Source of the DNA: Zestomonas insulae
Lineage (GTDB): Bacteria; Pseudomonadota; Gammaproteobacteria; Pseudomonadales; Pseudomonadaceae
NCBI RefSeq assembly: GCF_016901015.1
Contig: NZ_JAFEUP010000005.1
Coordinates: 310,001-374,000 of the forward strand
Direction of reading: 5' to 3'
DNA length: 64,000 bases
Shown here piece after piece: positions 7,436 through 16,056 of this stretch. Position 1 is the first letter of the stretch. Each line of letters opens with the position of its first letter. Both the position numbers and the translations under genes were made by a program. The notes beneath the pieces are model-generated. The model was not told the DNA's origin, searched no databases, and saw only the letters and a list, made by a program, of their open reading frames with translations.

Positions 7436-9439
7436 ATGCTGCAACGCGTCCCCGACACCGCGAACCTGGCCGAACTGACCCTGCGCGGGCTGATCCTCGG
7501 CGCGTTGATCACCGTGGTGTTCACCGCCTCCAACGTCTACCTCGGCCTCAAGGTCGGCCTCACATTCGCCTCGTCGATCCCCGCGGCGGTGATCTCCATG
7601 GCGGTGCTGCGCTACTTCGCCGGCAGCAACATCCTCGAGAACAACATGGTGCAGACCCAGGCCTCGGCGGCCGGCACCCTGTCGTCGATCATCTTCATCA
7701 TCCCCGGGCTGCTGATGATCGGTTACTGGGCCGGCTTCCCGTTCGGCCAGACCGCGGCGATCTGCGCGATCGGCGGCATCCTCGGCGTGCTCTACACCAT
7801 CCCGCTGCGCCGGGTGATGGTGGTGCAGAGCCAGTTGCCCTACCCGGAGGGCGTGGCCGCAGCGGAGATCCTGCGCATCGGCAGCGCCAGCGCCGATGAC
7901 ACCGACGACGCCAGCGCCAGCCAGCAATCCGGCCTGCAGGACATCCTCGCCGGCAGCTTGGTGGCGGCGCTGTTCAGCCTGTGCAGCAGCGGCTTCAAGC
8001 TGCTCGGCGAAGGCATCAGCCTGTGGTTCAGTGCCGGCCAGGCGGCGTTTCGCGTGGCCACCGGCTTCTCCCTGGCGCTGGTCGGCGCCGGCTACCTGAT
8101 GGGCATCACTGCCGGTCTGGCGATCATCGTCGGCGTGGTCATCGCCTGGGGCGTGGCGGTGCCGCTGCTCACCGTCAACGCGGTGCCGGCCGCCGGGCAG
8201 AGCCTCGCCGAGCTGGGTAACCAGCTGTGGAGTTCGCAGGTGCGCTTTCTCGGCGCCGGCACCATCGGCATCGCCGCGCTGTGGACCCTGGCCACCCTGT
8301 TCCAGTCGATGGTCGCCGGGGTCAGCGCGTCGCTGCGCGCGGTGCGCGGCACCAGCGAGCACAGCAACCTGCGCACCGAGCGCGACCTGCCGGGCAAGGC
8401 CATCCTGGCCATCGCCGGGGTGCTGCTGCTCGCCCTGTTCGGCGTGTTCAGCTACTTCCTCGACCAGGCCGCGCCCGACCTCAGTCGCCTGGCGTTCTGG
8501 GCGCTGGTGCTGGTGTGCGTGGTGTTCGCCTTCTTCTTCGGCTTCCTGATCGCCGCGGCGTGCGGCTACATGGCCGGCCTGGTCGGCTCCTCGAGCAGCC
8601 CGATCTCCGGCATCGGCATCATCGCGGTGATCCTCGTCTCGCTGCTGATCCTAGGCGTCGGCCAGCTCGAACCGCCGCTGCTGGCCCAGGAACACGGCAA
8701 GCTGGCGATCGCCCTGGCGCTGTTCACCACCGCGGTGATCATCGCCATCGCGGCGATTTCCAACGACAACCTGCAGGACCTCAAGACCGGCTACCTGGTC
8801 GGCGCCACGCCGTGGCGCCAGCAGGTCGCGCTGATCGTCGGCTGCCTGGTCGGCGCGCTGGTGATCCCGGCGGTGCTCGATCTGCTGTACGGCGCTTACG
8901 GTTTCACCGGCGCCCTGCCGCGCCCCGGCATGGACCCGCAGCTGGCGCTGGCCGCGCCGCAGGCGACGCTGATGACGGCGATCGCCAGCGGGATTTTCCA
9001 CGACGCGCTGAACTGGAACATGATCCTCATCGGCATCGCCCTGGGCATCGCGCTGATCGTCGTCGACGTCATGCTGCGGCGCACCGGCAAGGCCAGCCTG
9101 CCGGTGCTGGCGGTCGGCCTGGGCATCTACCTGCCGCCGACCATCGGCATGACCCTGGTGGTCGGCGCGCTGCTCGCCTGGCTGCAGGACAACGCCCTGG
9201 CGCGCCGCGGCGGCGATCCCGAGCCGGCACGCCGGCGCGGCGTGCTGCTGGCTTCCGGGCTGATCGTCGGCGAGAGCCTGATGGGCATCCTGCTCGCCGC
9301 GCTGATCGGTGCCAGCGGCCAGGACGCGCCGCTCGCGCTGGTCGGCGCGGACTTCGCCGGCACCGCGCAATGGCTCGGCCTGGCGCTGTTCCTGCTGGTC
9401 TGCGCCTTGTTCTATCGGCGGGTGCTGGCCAGCGCGTAG
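7436..9439 (+). CDS. OPT-family oligopeptide/metal-chelate transporter
   Basis: The 667-residue protein is a polytopic inner-membrane transporter of the OPT superfamily, which moves small peptides or metal-siderophore-like conjugates with protons. It begins LAELTLRGLILGALITVVFT and ASNVYLGLKVGLTFASSIPA, the conserved first helices of bacterial OPTs. It continues with ENNMVQTQASAAGTLSSIIF, QSQLPYPEGVAAAEILRIG and a repeat of membrane segments up to the C terminus. Lengths and motifs are complete. It stands alone on the plus strand, 37 bp before the disrupted methyltransferase gene. In this context a sulfur-containing peptide such as a glutathione fragment is a conceivable substrate, but that is inference. 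Confidence 0.9.
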   Translation: MLQRVPDTANLAELTLRGLILGALITVVFTASNVYLGLKVGLTFASSIPAAVISMAVLRYFAGSNILENNMVQTQASAAGTLSSIIFIIPGLLMIGYWAGFPFGQTAAICAIGGILGVLYTIPLRRVMVVQSQLPYPEGVAAAEILRIGSASADDTDDASASQQSGLQDILAGSLVAALFSLCSSGFKLLGEGISLWFSAGQAAFRVATGFSLALVGAGYLMGITAGLAIIVGVVIAWGVAVPLLTVNAVPAAGQSLAELGNQLWSSQVRFLGAGTIGIAALWTLATLFQSMVAGVSASLRAVRGTSEHSNLRTERDLPGKAILAIAGVLLLALFGVFSYFLDQAAPDLSRLAFWALVLVCVVFAFFFGFLIAAACGYMAGLVGSSSSPISGIGIIAVILVSLLILGVGQLEPPLLAQEHGKLAIALALFTTAVIIAIAAISNDNLQDLKTGYLVGATPWRQQVALIVGCLVGALVIPAVLDLLYGAYGFTGALPRPGMDPQLALAAPQATLMTAIASGIFHDALNWNMILIGIALGIALIVVDVMLRRTGKASLPVLAVGLGIYLPPTIGMTLVVGALLAWLQDNALARRGGDPEPARRRGVLLASGLIVGESLMGILLAALIGASGQDAPLALVGADFAGTAQWLGLALFLLVCALFYRRVLASA

Positions 9440-9476
9440 AGTGGGGGCACGCGATCACGCCCCCTGGACACCGCCC

Positions 9477-10100
9477 ATGAGCAACTCCGACGACCTCGCC
9501 TGGATCAGCACACAGACCCTCGCCGACTATTAGCAGAGCGCGGAGAGCTTCCGCGACGGCACCCGCGACCACGACGTGCAGCAGAACATCTCCGCGCTGC
9601 TGCGCCATGTGCACGCCGCGCGGCCGTTTCGCATCCTCGACTTCGGCTGCGGTCCGGGGCGTGACCTGCGCACCTTCAGCGAACTCGGCCACCAGCCGGT
9701 CGGCCTCGACGGCTGTGCGCGCTTCGTCGAGATGGCGCGCAGCGACGCCGGCTGCGAAGTCTGGCAGCAGGATTTCCTGCAGCTCGACCTGCCCGCCGAA
9801 CGCTTCGACGGCATCTTCGCCAACGCCTCACTGTTCCATGTGCCACGCAGCGAACTGCCGCGCGTGCTCGGCGAACTGCACGCCAGCCTCGCTCCGGGCG
9901 GCGTGCTGTTCTGCTCCAATCCGCGCGGCGACAATCAGGAAGGCTGGCGCCACGGCCGCTACGGCGCCTTCCACGACCTCGACAGCTGGCGCGATTACTT
10001 GCATGCCGCCGGCTTCGCCGAGCTTGAGCACTACTACCGCCCTGCCGGTCTGCCACGCGCCCAGCAGCCCTGGCTGGCCAGCGTGTGGCGCAAGGTCTGA
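9477..10100 (+). pseudogene. class I SAM-dependent methyltransferase with an in-frame amber codon
   Basis: The frame starts at ATG 9477 (MSNSDDLAWISTQTLADY), meets TAG at 9531-9533 (codon 19), then continues without interruption to 10100. The stretch after the stop, QSAESFRDGTRDHDVQQNIS, is as well conserved in style as the stretch before it, so the TAG lies inside the protein. A single GAG-to-TAG change would explain it. The remainder has a Rossmann SAM site, RILDFGCGPGRDLRTFSELG, a PVGLDGCARFVEMARS second motif and a normal C terminus. A GTG at 9576 could restart translation, but it would drop the conserved N-terminal helix. The product is probably lost or truncated unless an amber suppressor is present. 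The target substrate is unknown. It ends 3 bp from the convergent AraC gene. Confidence 0.65.
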
Positions 10101-10103
10101 GGC

Positions 10104-11063
10104 TCAGTGCGGCGCCTGCTGGCGCCGCCAGGTCGCCGGTGGCAGGCCGAACTCGCGCTTGAAGGCGCGGTTGAACGCAGCTTCCGACTCGTAACCGACA
10201 TCGAAGGCGATCTGCGCCAGCAGCTGGCCGCCGTCGCGCAGGCGCAGCGCGGCGCTCTGCAGGCGCCAGTGCGCCAGGTAGTGCATCGGCGGCTGGCCGA
10301 CCAGGCGGGTGAAGCGTTCGGCGAACGCCGAGCGTGACAGGCCGACCTCGCGGGCCAGTCCCTCGGTGGTCCAGGGCAGCGCCAGGTGATGGTGCAACAG
10401 CGCCAGCGCGCGGCCGACGAAGGGGTCGCGCAGGCCGGCCAGCCAGCCGGTCTGGCCGGCCGGCAGCTCGCTCAGGTAGCGGCGCACCGCCTCGACGAAC
10501 AGCAGCTCGGCGAGCTTGTTCAGGACTGTGGTCGAGCCCAGGCGGTTGGCGGCGAACTCTTCGGCGGCGAGGTGGAACGACTGGCTGACCCAGACCCCGG
10601 CGACGTCCTCGTAAAGCGGCAGGTGCAGCACCGCCGGCAGCGTCTCCAGCAGCGGGCTGCGCGGCAGCTCGCAGCCGAGAAAACCGCAGATCAGGTGGGT
10701 CGCCGCGCCGCCACCGCCGTAGCACAGCTCCGCCAGACCGGAGCTGCCGAGCGGCTGGATCAGGTTGTCGACCAGCTGCGGGCGCAGGTGCGCGGCGCTG
10801 GCCAGCACGTGCGGGTCGTTGCGCGGCAGCATGACGATGTCGCCGGCGTGCAGCTGCAGCACCGGCGCGCCGGGCAACTCCAGGCGCAAGCTGCCGTCGA
10901 CCACGTAGTGATAGGCAATGATGTGCGGCGGCACCGCGCCGAGCGGCCGGCAATCGGCCTCGCCGACCTGGGCGATGATGCACCAGGGCGCGGTGAACTC
11001 GGCATGCAGGAAGGCAACGGCGGAGAGCCGGGCGGCGGCGAGCACGTCGGAAAGTGCGTCCAT
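10104..11063 (-). CDS. AraC-family transcriptional regulator with cupin sensor domain
   Basis: The 319-residue protein has an N-terminal cupin-type effector domain (residues about 10-200; GSLRLELPGAPVLQLHAGDI and LPRNDPHVLAS). A C-terminal double helix-turn-helix of AraC type follows (about 215-315; GLAREVGLSRSAFAERFTRL and then LLAQIAFDVGYESEAAFNRA). The FDVGYESEAAFNRAFKREFG stretch is the diagnostic AraC signature. The start at ATG 11063 gives a normal length; the frame is open 19 codons further upstream. It is divergent from the TPR-protein gene at 11223 across 160 bp and convergent with the methyltransferase. It may control the TPR gene. The ligand is unknown. Confidence 0.88.
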   Translation of the reverse strand: MDALSDVLAAARLSAVAFLHAEFTAPWCIIAQVGEADCRPLGAVPPHIIAYHYVVDGSLRLELPGAPVLQLHAGDIVMLPRNDPHVLASAAHLRPQLVDNLIQPLGSSGLAELCYGGGGAATHLICGFLGCELPRSPLLETLPAVLHLPLYEDVAGVWVSQSFHLAAEEFAANRLGSTTVLNKLAELLFVEAVRRYLSELPAGQTGWLAGLRDPFVGRALALLHHHLALPWTTEGLAREVGLSRSAFAERFTRLVGQPPMHYLAHWRLQSAALRLRDGGQLLAQIAFDVGYESEAAFNRAFKREFGLPPATWRRQQAPH

Positions 11064-11222
11064 GGGCCTGCCTTCGAGCGGTGGCGGCGGCTGTATCAAG
11101 ATTAGCGGCGGTTCAGACAAAGGTCCTAGGTCGCATCGGGCCTACCTTAGCACCGGCTGGCATGGTGGGCGGCGTAACCCGACGCCCTGCGCTGGCTGCC
11201 TTGCTCAACGGGAGAAAACAAA

Positions 11223-12554
11223 ATGACTGTCCGCGATCTGCAGGGTCTGGCCGTGTCTGGCGCCAGTTCCCGCAGCCTGTCCCACTTCGAAACTGCCTTG
11301 TCCCTGTTCCGCTGCTACCGTGGCGATCCCCTCGCCGAAACCGACGCCGCCCTCGCCGACAGCCCTGGCTTCGCCATGGCCCACGTGCTGCGCGCCTACC
11401 TGCACCTGCTCGGCACCGAATCGGCCGCCTTGCCCGCGGCACGCGCCAGCTATGCGCGCGCCGCCGCGCTGGCCGGCACCGAGCGCGAACGCGGCCACGT
11501 CGCGGCCATCGGCGCGCTGCTCGACGGCCACTGGCACCGCGCCGGGCACCTGCTCGAAGACGTCGCCATCGACCACCCGCATGACACCCTGGCCCTGCAG
11601 GCCGGCCATCAGATCGACTTCTTCTGCGGCCACGCGCGCATGCTCCGCGACCGCATCGCCCGCGCCCTGCAGGCCTGGCGGATCGGCCGGCCGGGCTACC
11701 ACGCGCTGCTCGGCATGTACGCCTTCGGCCTCGAGGAGAACGGCGACTACGCCCGCGCCGAAGCCGCCGGGCGCCAGGCGGTAGTGCTCGAACCGCACGA
11801 CGCCTGGGCGCAGCACGCGGTGGCGCACGTGCTGGAAATGCAGAGCCGGCAACGCGAAGGCATCGCCTGGATGCGCGCCAACTGCACGGCCTGGACCGCC
11901 GACAGCTTCTTCCAGATCCACAACTGGTGGCACCTGGCGCTCTACCACCTGGAACTCGGCGAATACGAACAGGTGCTCGAGTTGTATGACGGGCCGATTG
12001 CCGGCGACCAGTCGGCGCTGGCCCTCGACCTGATCGACGCCTCGGCGCTGCTCTGGCGCTTGCAGTTGCAGGAGGTCGACGTCGGCAACCGCTGGGAAGT
12101 CCTCGCCGCGCGCTGGGAGCCGCTCGCCGAGGCCGGTCACTACGCGTTCAACGACGTCCACGCGATGATGGCCTTCGCCAGCGCCGGCCATGTCGACGCC
12201 GCCCAGCGCCTGCTCGCCGCGCAGCAACGCGCGCGCCAGGGCGACGGCGACAACGTGCGCTTCACCGCCGAGGTCGGTCAGCCGGTGGCGCTGGCCATCC
12301 AGGCCTTCGTCGCCCGCCGCTACGCCGAATGCGTGCGCCTGCTGCGCGCGGTGCGGCCGATCGCCCAGCGCTTCGGCGGCAGCCACGCGCAACGCGACCT
12401 GCTCGACCTGACACTGATCGAGGCCGCCCTGCGCGGCGGCCAGTTGGCCCTGGCCCGCGCGCTGTGCGCCGAGCGCCTGCAGTTGCGGCCGAGCAGCCCG
12501 CTGGCGCGACGCCTGCGCACCCGGGTGACCACCCTGACCGCGGAGGTGGCCTGA
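11223..12554 (+). CDS. TTC38-like tetratricopeptide repeat protein
   Basis: The 443-residue protein consists mostly of helical TPR-like repeats. The segment IHNWWHLALYHLELGEYEQV with a following LELYD, and HAVAHVLEMQSRQREGIAWM, are hallmarks of the TTC38 family, which is conserved from bacteria to humans but has no established biochemical role. It has no signal peptide or membrane segment, so it is probably cytoplasmic. The start is ATG 11223, with GGGAGAAAACAAA upstream. It is divergent from an AraC regulator and followed 96 bp later by dcyD. Because dcyD has its own start region, cotranscription is uncertain. I assign no function. Confidence 0.82.
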   Translation: MTVRDLQGLAVSGASSRSLSHFETALSLFRCYRGDPLAETDAALADSPGFAMAHVLRAYLHLLGTESAALPAARASYARAAALAGTERERGHVAAIGALLDGHWHRAGHLLEDVAIDHPHDTLALQAGHQIDFFCGHARMLRDRIARALQAWRIGRPGYHALLGMYAFGLEENGDYARAEAAGRQAVVLEPHDAWAQHAVAHVLEMQSRQREGIAWMRANCTAWTADSFFQIHNWWHLALYHLELGEYEQVLELYDGPIAGDQSALALDLIDASALLWRLQLQEVDVGNRWEVLAARWEPLAEAGHYAFNDVHAMMAFASAGHVDAAQRLLAAQQRARQGDGDNVRFTAEVGQPVALAIQAFVARRYAECVRLLRAVRPIAQRFGGSHAQRDLLDLTLIEAALRGGQLALARALCAERLQLRPSSPLARRLRTRVTTLTAEVA

Positions 12555-12650
12555 CGCCCAGTGGCAAACGCCCGGCCGCGCGCGGCCGGGCACCCCGAGG
12601 CGACACGGCGGACTAGAGTGACTAGGTCACTCGCTCCGGAACCTCCCGCC

Positions 12651-13646
12651 ATGCTCAGTACCGCCCTCGCCCGTTTCCCGCGTCTCGAGCTGATCCCCAC
12701 GCCCACCCCGCTGGAGCCACTGCCGCGCCTGTCGCAGCAGCTTGGCCGCGCGCTGTGGATCAAGCGCGACGACACCACCACCCTGGCGCTCGGTGGCAAC
12801 AAGGCGCGCAAGCTGGAGTTCCTCGCCGCCGACGCCCTGCGCGCCGGCGCCGATGTGCTGCTCACCGCCGGCGCGATCCAGTCCAACCACGTGCGCCAGA
12901 CCGCCGCGGTGGCCGCGCGCCTGGGCCTCGGCTGCCACGCGCTGCTGGAGAACCCGATCGCCGCCCGCGACAGCGACTACCTGGCCAACGGCAATCGCCT
13001 GCTCCTCGAGTTGTTCGGCGCCACGGTGGAAGCGGTGGCCGACCTCGACGACGCCGACGCGCTGCTGGCCAGTTGTGCCGCGCGTCTGCAGGCGGCCGGC
13101 AAGCATCCCTACGTGGTACCGATCGGCGGCTCCAGCCCGCTCGGCGCGCTCGGCTACGTGCGCGCCGGGCTGGAACTGGCCGAGCAGATGCAGCGCAGCG
13201 GTCAGCAGTTCGCCGCGGTGCTGCTGGCCTCCGGCAGCGCCGGCACCCACGCCGGCCTGGCCCTCGCGCTGGAATATGCGCTGCCCGGCACGCGGGTGAT
13301 CGGCGTCACCGTGTCGCGCCCCGAAGCGACCCAGCGACCGAAGGTCGAGGGCCTGCTGCAGCGCACCGCCGAACTGCTCGGCGTCGCGGTGCCGAGCGGC
13401 CTGCGCATCGAGCTGTGGGACCAGTACTTCGCGCCGCGCTACGGCGAGCCGAACGCCGCGACGCTGGCGGCGATCCGCCTGCTGGCCGGCCAGGAAGGCG
13501 TGCTGCTCGACCCGGTGTACACCGGCAAGGCGTTCGCCGGACTGCTCGACGGCGTGCAGCGCCAGGCCTTCGCCGACGGCCCAGTGCTGTTCCTGCACAC
13601 CGGCGGCGCGCCGGCGCTGTTCGCCTACCGCGCGGCGTTCGGCTGA
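12651..13646 (+). CDS. dcyD: D-cysteine desulfhydrase (PLP-dependent)
   Basis: DcyD converts D-cysteine to pyruvate, ammonia and hydrogen sulfide, protecting against D-cysteine and providing sulfide. The 331-residue protein is a fold-type II PLP enzyme of the ACC deaminase/D-cysteine desulfhydrase group. LALGGNKARKLEFLAADAL contains the Schiff-base lysine (K51), and TAGAIQSNHVRQTAAVAARL is the cofactor and substrate loop. LLASGSAGTHAGLALALEYA binds the PLP phosphate. ATG 12651 is chosen for family length; the open frame upstream lacks similarity. It precedes tcyJ, tcyL and tcyN in the order known from the enterobacterial cystine locus, so the imported cystine/cysteine analogue is probably its substrate source. 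Confidence 0.9.
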   Translation: MLSTALARFPRLELIPTPTPLEPLPRLSQQLGRALWIKRDDTTTLALGGNKARKLEFLAADALRAGADVLLTAGAIQSNHVRQTAAVAARLGLGCHALLENPIAARDSDYLANGNRLLLELFGATVEAVADLDDADALLASCAARLQAAGKHPYVVPIGGSSPLGALGYVRAGLELAEQMQRSGQQFAAVLLASGSAGTHAGLALALEYALPGTRVIGVTVSRPEATQRPKVEGLLQRTAELLGVAVPSGLRIELWDQYFAPRYGEPNAATLAAIRLLAGQEGVLLDPVYTGKAFAGLLDGVQRQAFADGPVLFLHTGGAPALFAYRAAFG

Positions 13647-13724
13647 GCGCCGCAGCGCCCGCGCCTCACAGTCGCCGCGGCTTGACTACCCTGCATAGAC
13701 ACCATCGCGCTTGGGGGACTTCCC

Positions 13725-14522
13725 ATGATCCATTCGTTTCTGCGTCGTCACCTGCTGCTCGGCAGCGTCGCCCTGCTGCTCGGCCTGGGCAGCCTCGGCA
13801 GCGCCTCGGCCGCCGACCTGCTCGACGAGATCAAGGCCAACGGCAGCATCAAGGTCGGTCTGGAGGGCACCTACCCTCCGTTCAACTACCAGGATGCCAA
13901 CGGCCAGCTGAGCGGCTTCGAAGTCGACTTCGCCAACGCCCTGGCCAAGGAGCTGGGGGTCAAGGCCGAGTTCCAGCCGACCAAGTGGGACGGCATCCTC
14001 GCCGCGCTGGAATCCAAGCGCCTCGACGTGGTGATCAACCAGGTGACCATCTCCGAGGAGCGCCGGAAGAAGTACGACTTCTCCACGCCCTACACCGTCT
14101 CCGGCATCCAGGCGCTGACCCGCAAGGACACCGCGGCGAGCATCACCAATGCGCAGAGCCTGGCCGGCAAGAAGGTTGGCGTCGGCCTCGGCACCAACTA
14201 CGAGCAGTGGCTGAAGGACAACGTGCCGGACGCGGTGATCAAGACCTACGACGACGACCCGACCAAGTTCCAGGACCTGCGCGTCGGGCGCATCGACGCG
14301 ATCCTGGTCGACCGCCTGGCGGCCTTCGAGATGGTCAGCAAGACCGGCGACCAGCTGGCCCTGGCCGGCCAGGCGTTCTCCCGCCAGGAAGCCGGCGTGG
14401 CGCTGCGCAAGGGCAACCCGGCGCTGCTCGCGGCGATCGACCAGGCGATCGGCAAGCTGCGTGCCGACGGCACGCTCAAGGCGCTGTCTGAGAAATGGTT
14501 CAAGGCTGACGTCACGCAATGA
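13725..14522 (+). CDS. tcyJ: L-cystine ABC transporter, periplasmic binding protein
   Basis: This 265-residue protein captures cystine (and related sulfur amino acids) in the periplasm. A signal peptide (MIHSFLRRHLLLGSVALLLG... cleaved near SASA|ADLL) is followed by DEIKANGSIKVGLEGTYPPF and FNYQDANGQLSGFEVDFANA, the usual entry of family 3 solute-binding proteins. FQPTKWDGILAALESKRLDV and EAGVALRKGNPALLAAIDQA complete the match to the FliY/TcyJ group. It overlaps tcyL by the ATGA at 14519-14522, so the transporter genes are translationally coupled. It lies 78 bp after dcyD. Sulfur-limitation induction is likely but not visible in the sequence. Confidence 0.9.
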   Translation: MIHSFLRRHLLLGSVALLLGLGSLGSASAADLLDEIKANGSIKVGLEGTYPPFNYQDANGQLSGFEVDFANALAKELGVKAEFQPTKWDGILAALESKRLDVVINQVTISEERRKKYDFSTPYTVSGIQALTRKDTAASITNAQSLAGKKVGVGLGTNYEQWLKDNVPDAVIKTYDDDPTKFQDLRVGRIDAILVDRLAAFEMVSKTGDQLALAGQAFSRQEAGVALRKGNPALLAAIDQAIGKLRADGTLKALSEKWFKADVTQ

Positions 14523-15190
14523 TCGAAGCCAGCCTGCAACTGGCGCTGGACTCACTGCCGTTCCTGCTCAAGGGCACGCTGTGGACGGTGGTGCTCAGCC
14601 TCGGCGGGATGTTCTTCGGCCTGCTGCTCGGCTTCAGTCTGGCGCTGCTGCACCTCTACGGCATCGCGCCGCTGCGCTGGCTGGCCAAGGTCTACGTGTC
14701 GTTCTTCCGCGGCACGCCGCTGCTGGTGCAGCTGTTCATGATCTATTACGGCCTGCCGCAGCTGGGCATCCAGCTCGAACCGCTGCCGGCGGCGCTGATC
14801 GGCTTCTCGCTGAACATGGCCGCCTACACCTGCGAAATCCTCCGTGCGGCGATCGCCTCGATCGACCGCGGCCAGTGGGAGGCCGCCGCCAGCATCGGCA
14901 TGACCCGCGTGCAGACGCTGCGCCGCGCGGTGCTGCCGCAGGCCGCGCGCACCGCCCTGCCGCCGCTTGGCAACAGCTTCATCTCGCTGGTCAAGGACAC
15001 CGCGCTGGCCGCCACCATCCAGGTCCCCGAGCTGTTCCGCCAGGCGCAGCTGATCACTGCGCGGACCTTCGAGATCTTCACCATGTACCTCGCCGCCGCG
15101 CTGATCTACTGGGTGCTGGCCAGCGTCCTGGCGCACTTCCAGGGCCGCCTGGAGGCGCGGGTCAACCGTCACGAGCAGGACGCGCCATGA
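14519..15190 (+). CDS. tcyL: L-cystine ABC transporter, permease
   Basis: The 223-residue inner-membrane permease forms the channel of the cystine importer. It has the HisM-type layout: an N-terminal helix after LQLALDSLPFLLKGTLWTVV, further hydrophobic helices, and the EAA loop EAAASIGMTRVQTLRRAVLP that docks on the ATPase. VSFFRGTPLLVQLFMIYYGL and ISLVKDTALAATIQVPELFR are conserved in polar amino acid permeases. The ATG lies in the tcyJ stop and the TGA overlaps the tcyN start (ATGA at 15187-15190), so all three are coupled. It is complete in length. Confidence 0.92.
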   Translation: MIEASLQLALDSLPFLLKGTLWTVVLSLGGMFFGLLLGFSLALLHLYGIAPLRWLAKVYVSFFRGTPLLVQLFMIYYGLPQLGIQLEPLPAALIGFSLNMAAYTCEILRAAIASIDRGQWEAAASIGMTRVQTLRRAVLPQAARTALPPLGNSFISLVKDTALAATIQVPELFRQAQLITARTFEIFTMYLAAALIYWVLASVLAHFQGRLEARVNRHEQDAP

Positions 15191-15978
15191 TCGCCGTGCG
15201 CAACCTCAGCAAGCAGTTCCACGGCCAGCCGGTGCTCAAGGGCATCGACCTCGACGTCGCCCCCGGCGAGGTGGTGGCGATCATCGGCCCCAGCGGCTCG
15301 GGCAAGACCACCTTGCTGCGCTGCCTGAACCTGCTCGAAGTACCGAGCGGCGGGCGCATCCAGGTCGGCAGCGTGACCATCGACGCCGACCAGCCGCTCA
15401 AGCCGCAGCAGGGCCTGATCCGCCAGCTGCGCCAGCACGTCGGCTTCGTGTTCCAGAACTTCAACCTGTTCCCGCACCGCACCGCGCTGGAGAACGTCAT
15501 CGAAGGCCCGCTGGTGGTCAAGAAGGAGCCGCGCGCCGCGGCCATCGCCCGCGGCCGCGCGCTGCTCGCCAAGGTCGGCCTGGCCGGCAAGGAGGACGCC
15601 TATCCCAAGCGCCTCTCCGGCGGCCAGCAGCAACGCGTGGCGATCGCCCGCGCGCTGGCCATGCAGCCCGACGTGATCCTTTTCGACGAACCGACCTCGG
15701 CGCTTGACCCCGAGCTGGTCGGCGAGGTGCTCGCCACCATCCGCGGCCTCGCCGAGGAGCAGCGCACCATGGTCATCGTCACCCACGAGATGAGCTTCGC
15801 CCGCGACGTGGCCAGCCGGGCGATCTTCATCGACGGCGGGGTGATCGTCGAACAGGGTCCGGCGCGCGAGCTGTTCCGTGCGCCGCGGGAAGAGCGCACG
15901 CGGCAGTTCCTGCGCAAATTCCTCGGTGACCAGCTCGGCGAGCAGCCGGGTGAGCCGCGCGCCGCGCCGCCGCACTGA
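15187..15978 (+). CDS. tcyN: L-cystine ABC transporter, ATP-binding protein
   Basis: TcyN powers cystine import by ATP hydrolysis on the cytoplasmic face. The 263-residue protein contains Walker A GPSGSGKTT (residues about 34-42), a Q loop near VGFVFQNFNLFPHRT, signature LSGGQQQRVAIARAL and Walker B VILFDEPTSALD. The H loop is IVTHEMSFARDV. These are all canonical for the polar amino acid uptake (GlnQ/HisP) class. A short proline- and alanine-rich tail follows the domain. It is the last gene of dcyD-tcyJ-tcyL-tcyN. The next gene starts 78 bp later and may be read through, since no terminator is obvious in the gap. Confidence 0.92.
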   Translation: MIAVRNLSKQFHGQPVLKGIDLDVAPGEVVAIIGPSGSGKTTLLRCLNLLEVPSGGRIQVGSVTIDADQPLKPQQGLIRQLRQHVGFVFQNFNLFPHRTALENVIEGPLVVKKEPRAAAIARGRALLAKVGLAGKEDAYPKRLSGGQQQRVAIARALAMQPDVILFDEPTSALDPELVGEVLATIRGLAEEQRTMVIVTHEMSFARDVASRAIFIDGGVIVEQGPARELFRAPREERTRQFLRKFLGDQLGEQPGEPRAAPPH

Positions 15979-16056
15979 GCAGCACGGCGCCACGCCGGGC
16001 CGCCGCCAACGCCTGGCCATCCGCGACCATCCAGCCGCCCGCGGCAAGGAGCGCAC

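Noticed and set aside
9531..9533. Recoding of the amber codon (pyrrolysine-type readthrough) in the methyltransferase
   Set aside because: No pylT-like tRNA or pyl genes are seen, and the codon lies in a non-catalytic N-terminal helix. A simple nonsense mutation is more economical.
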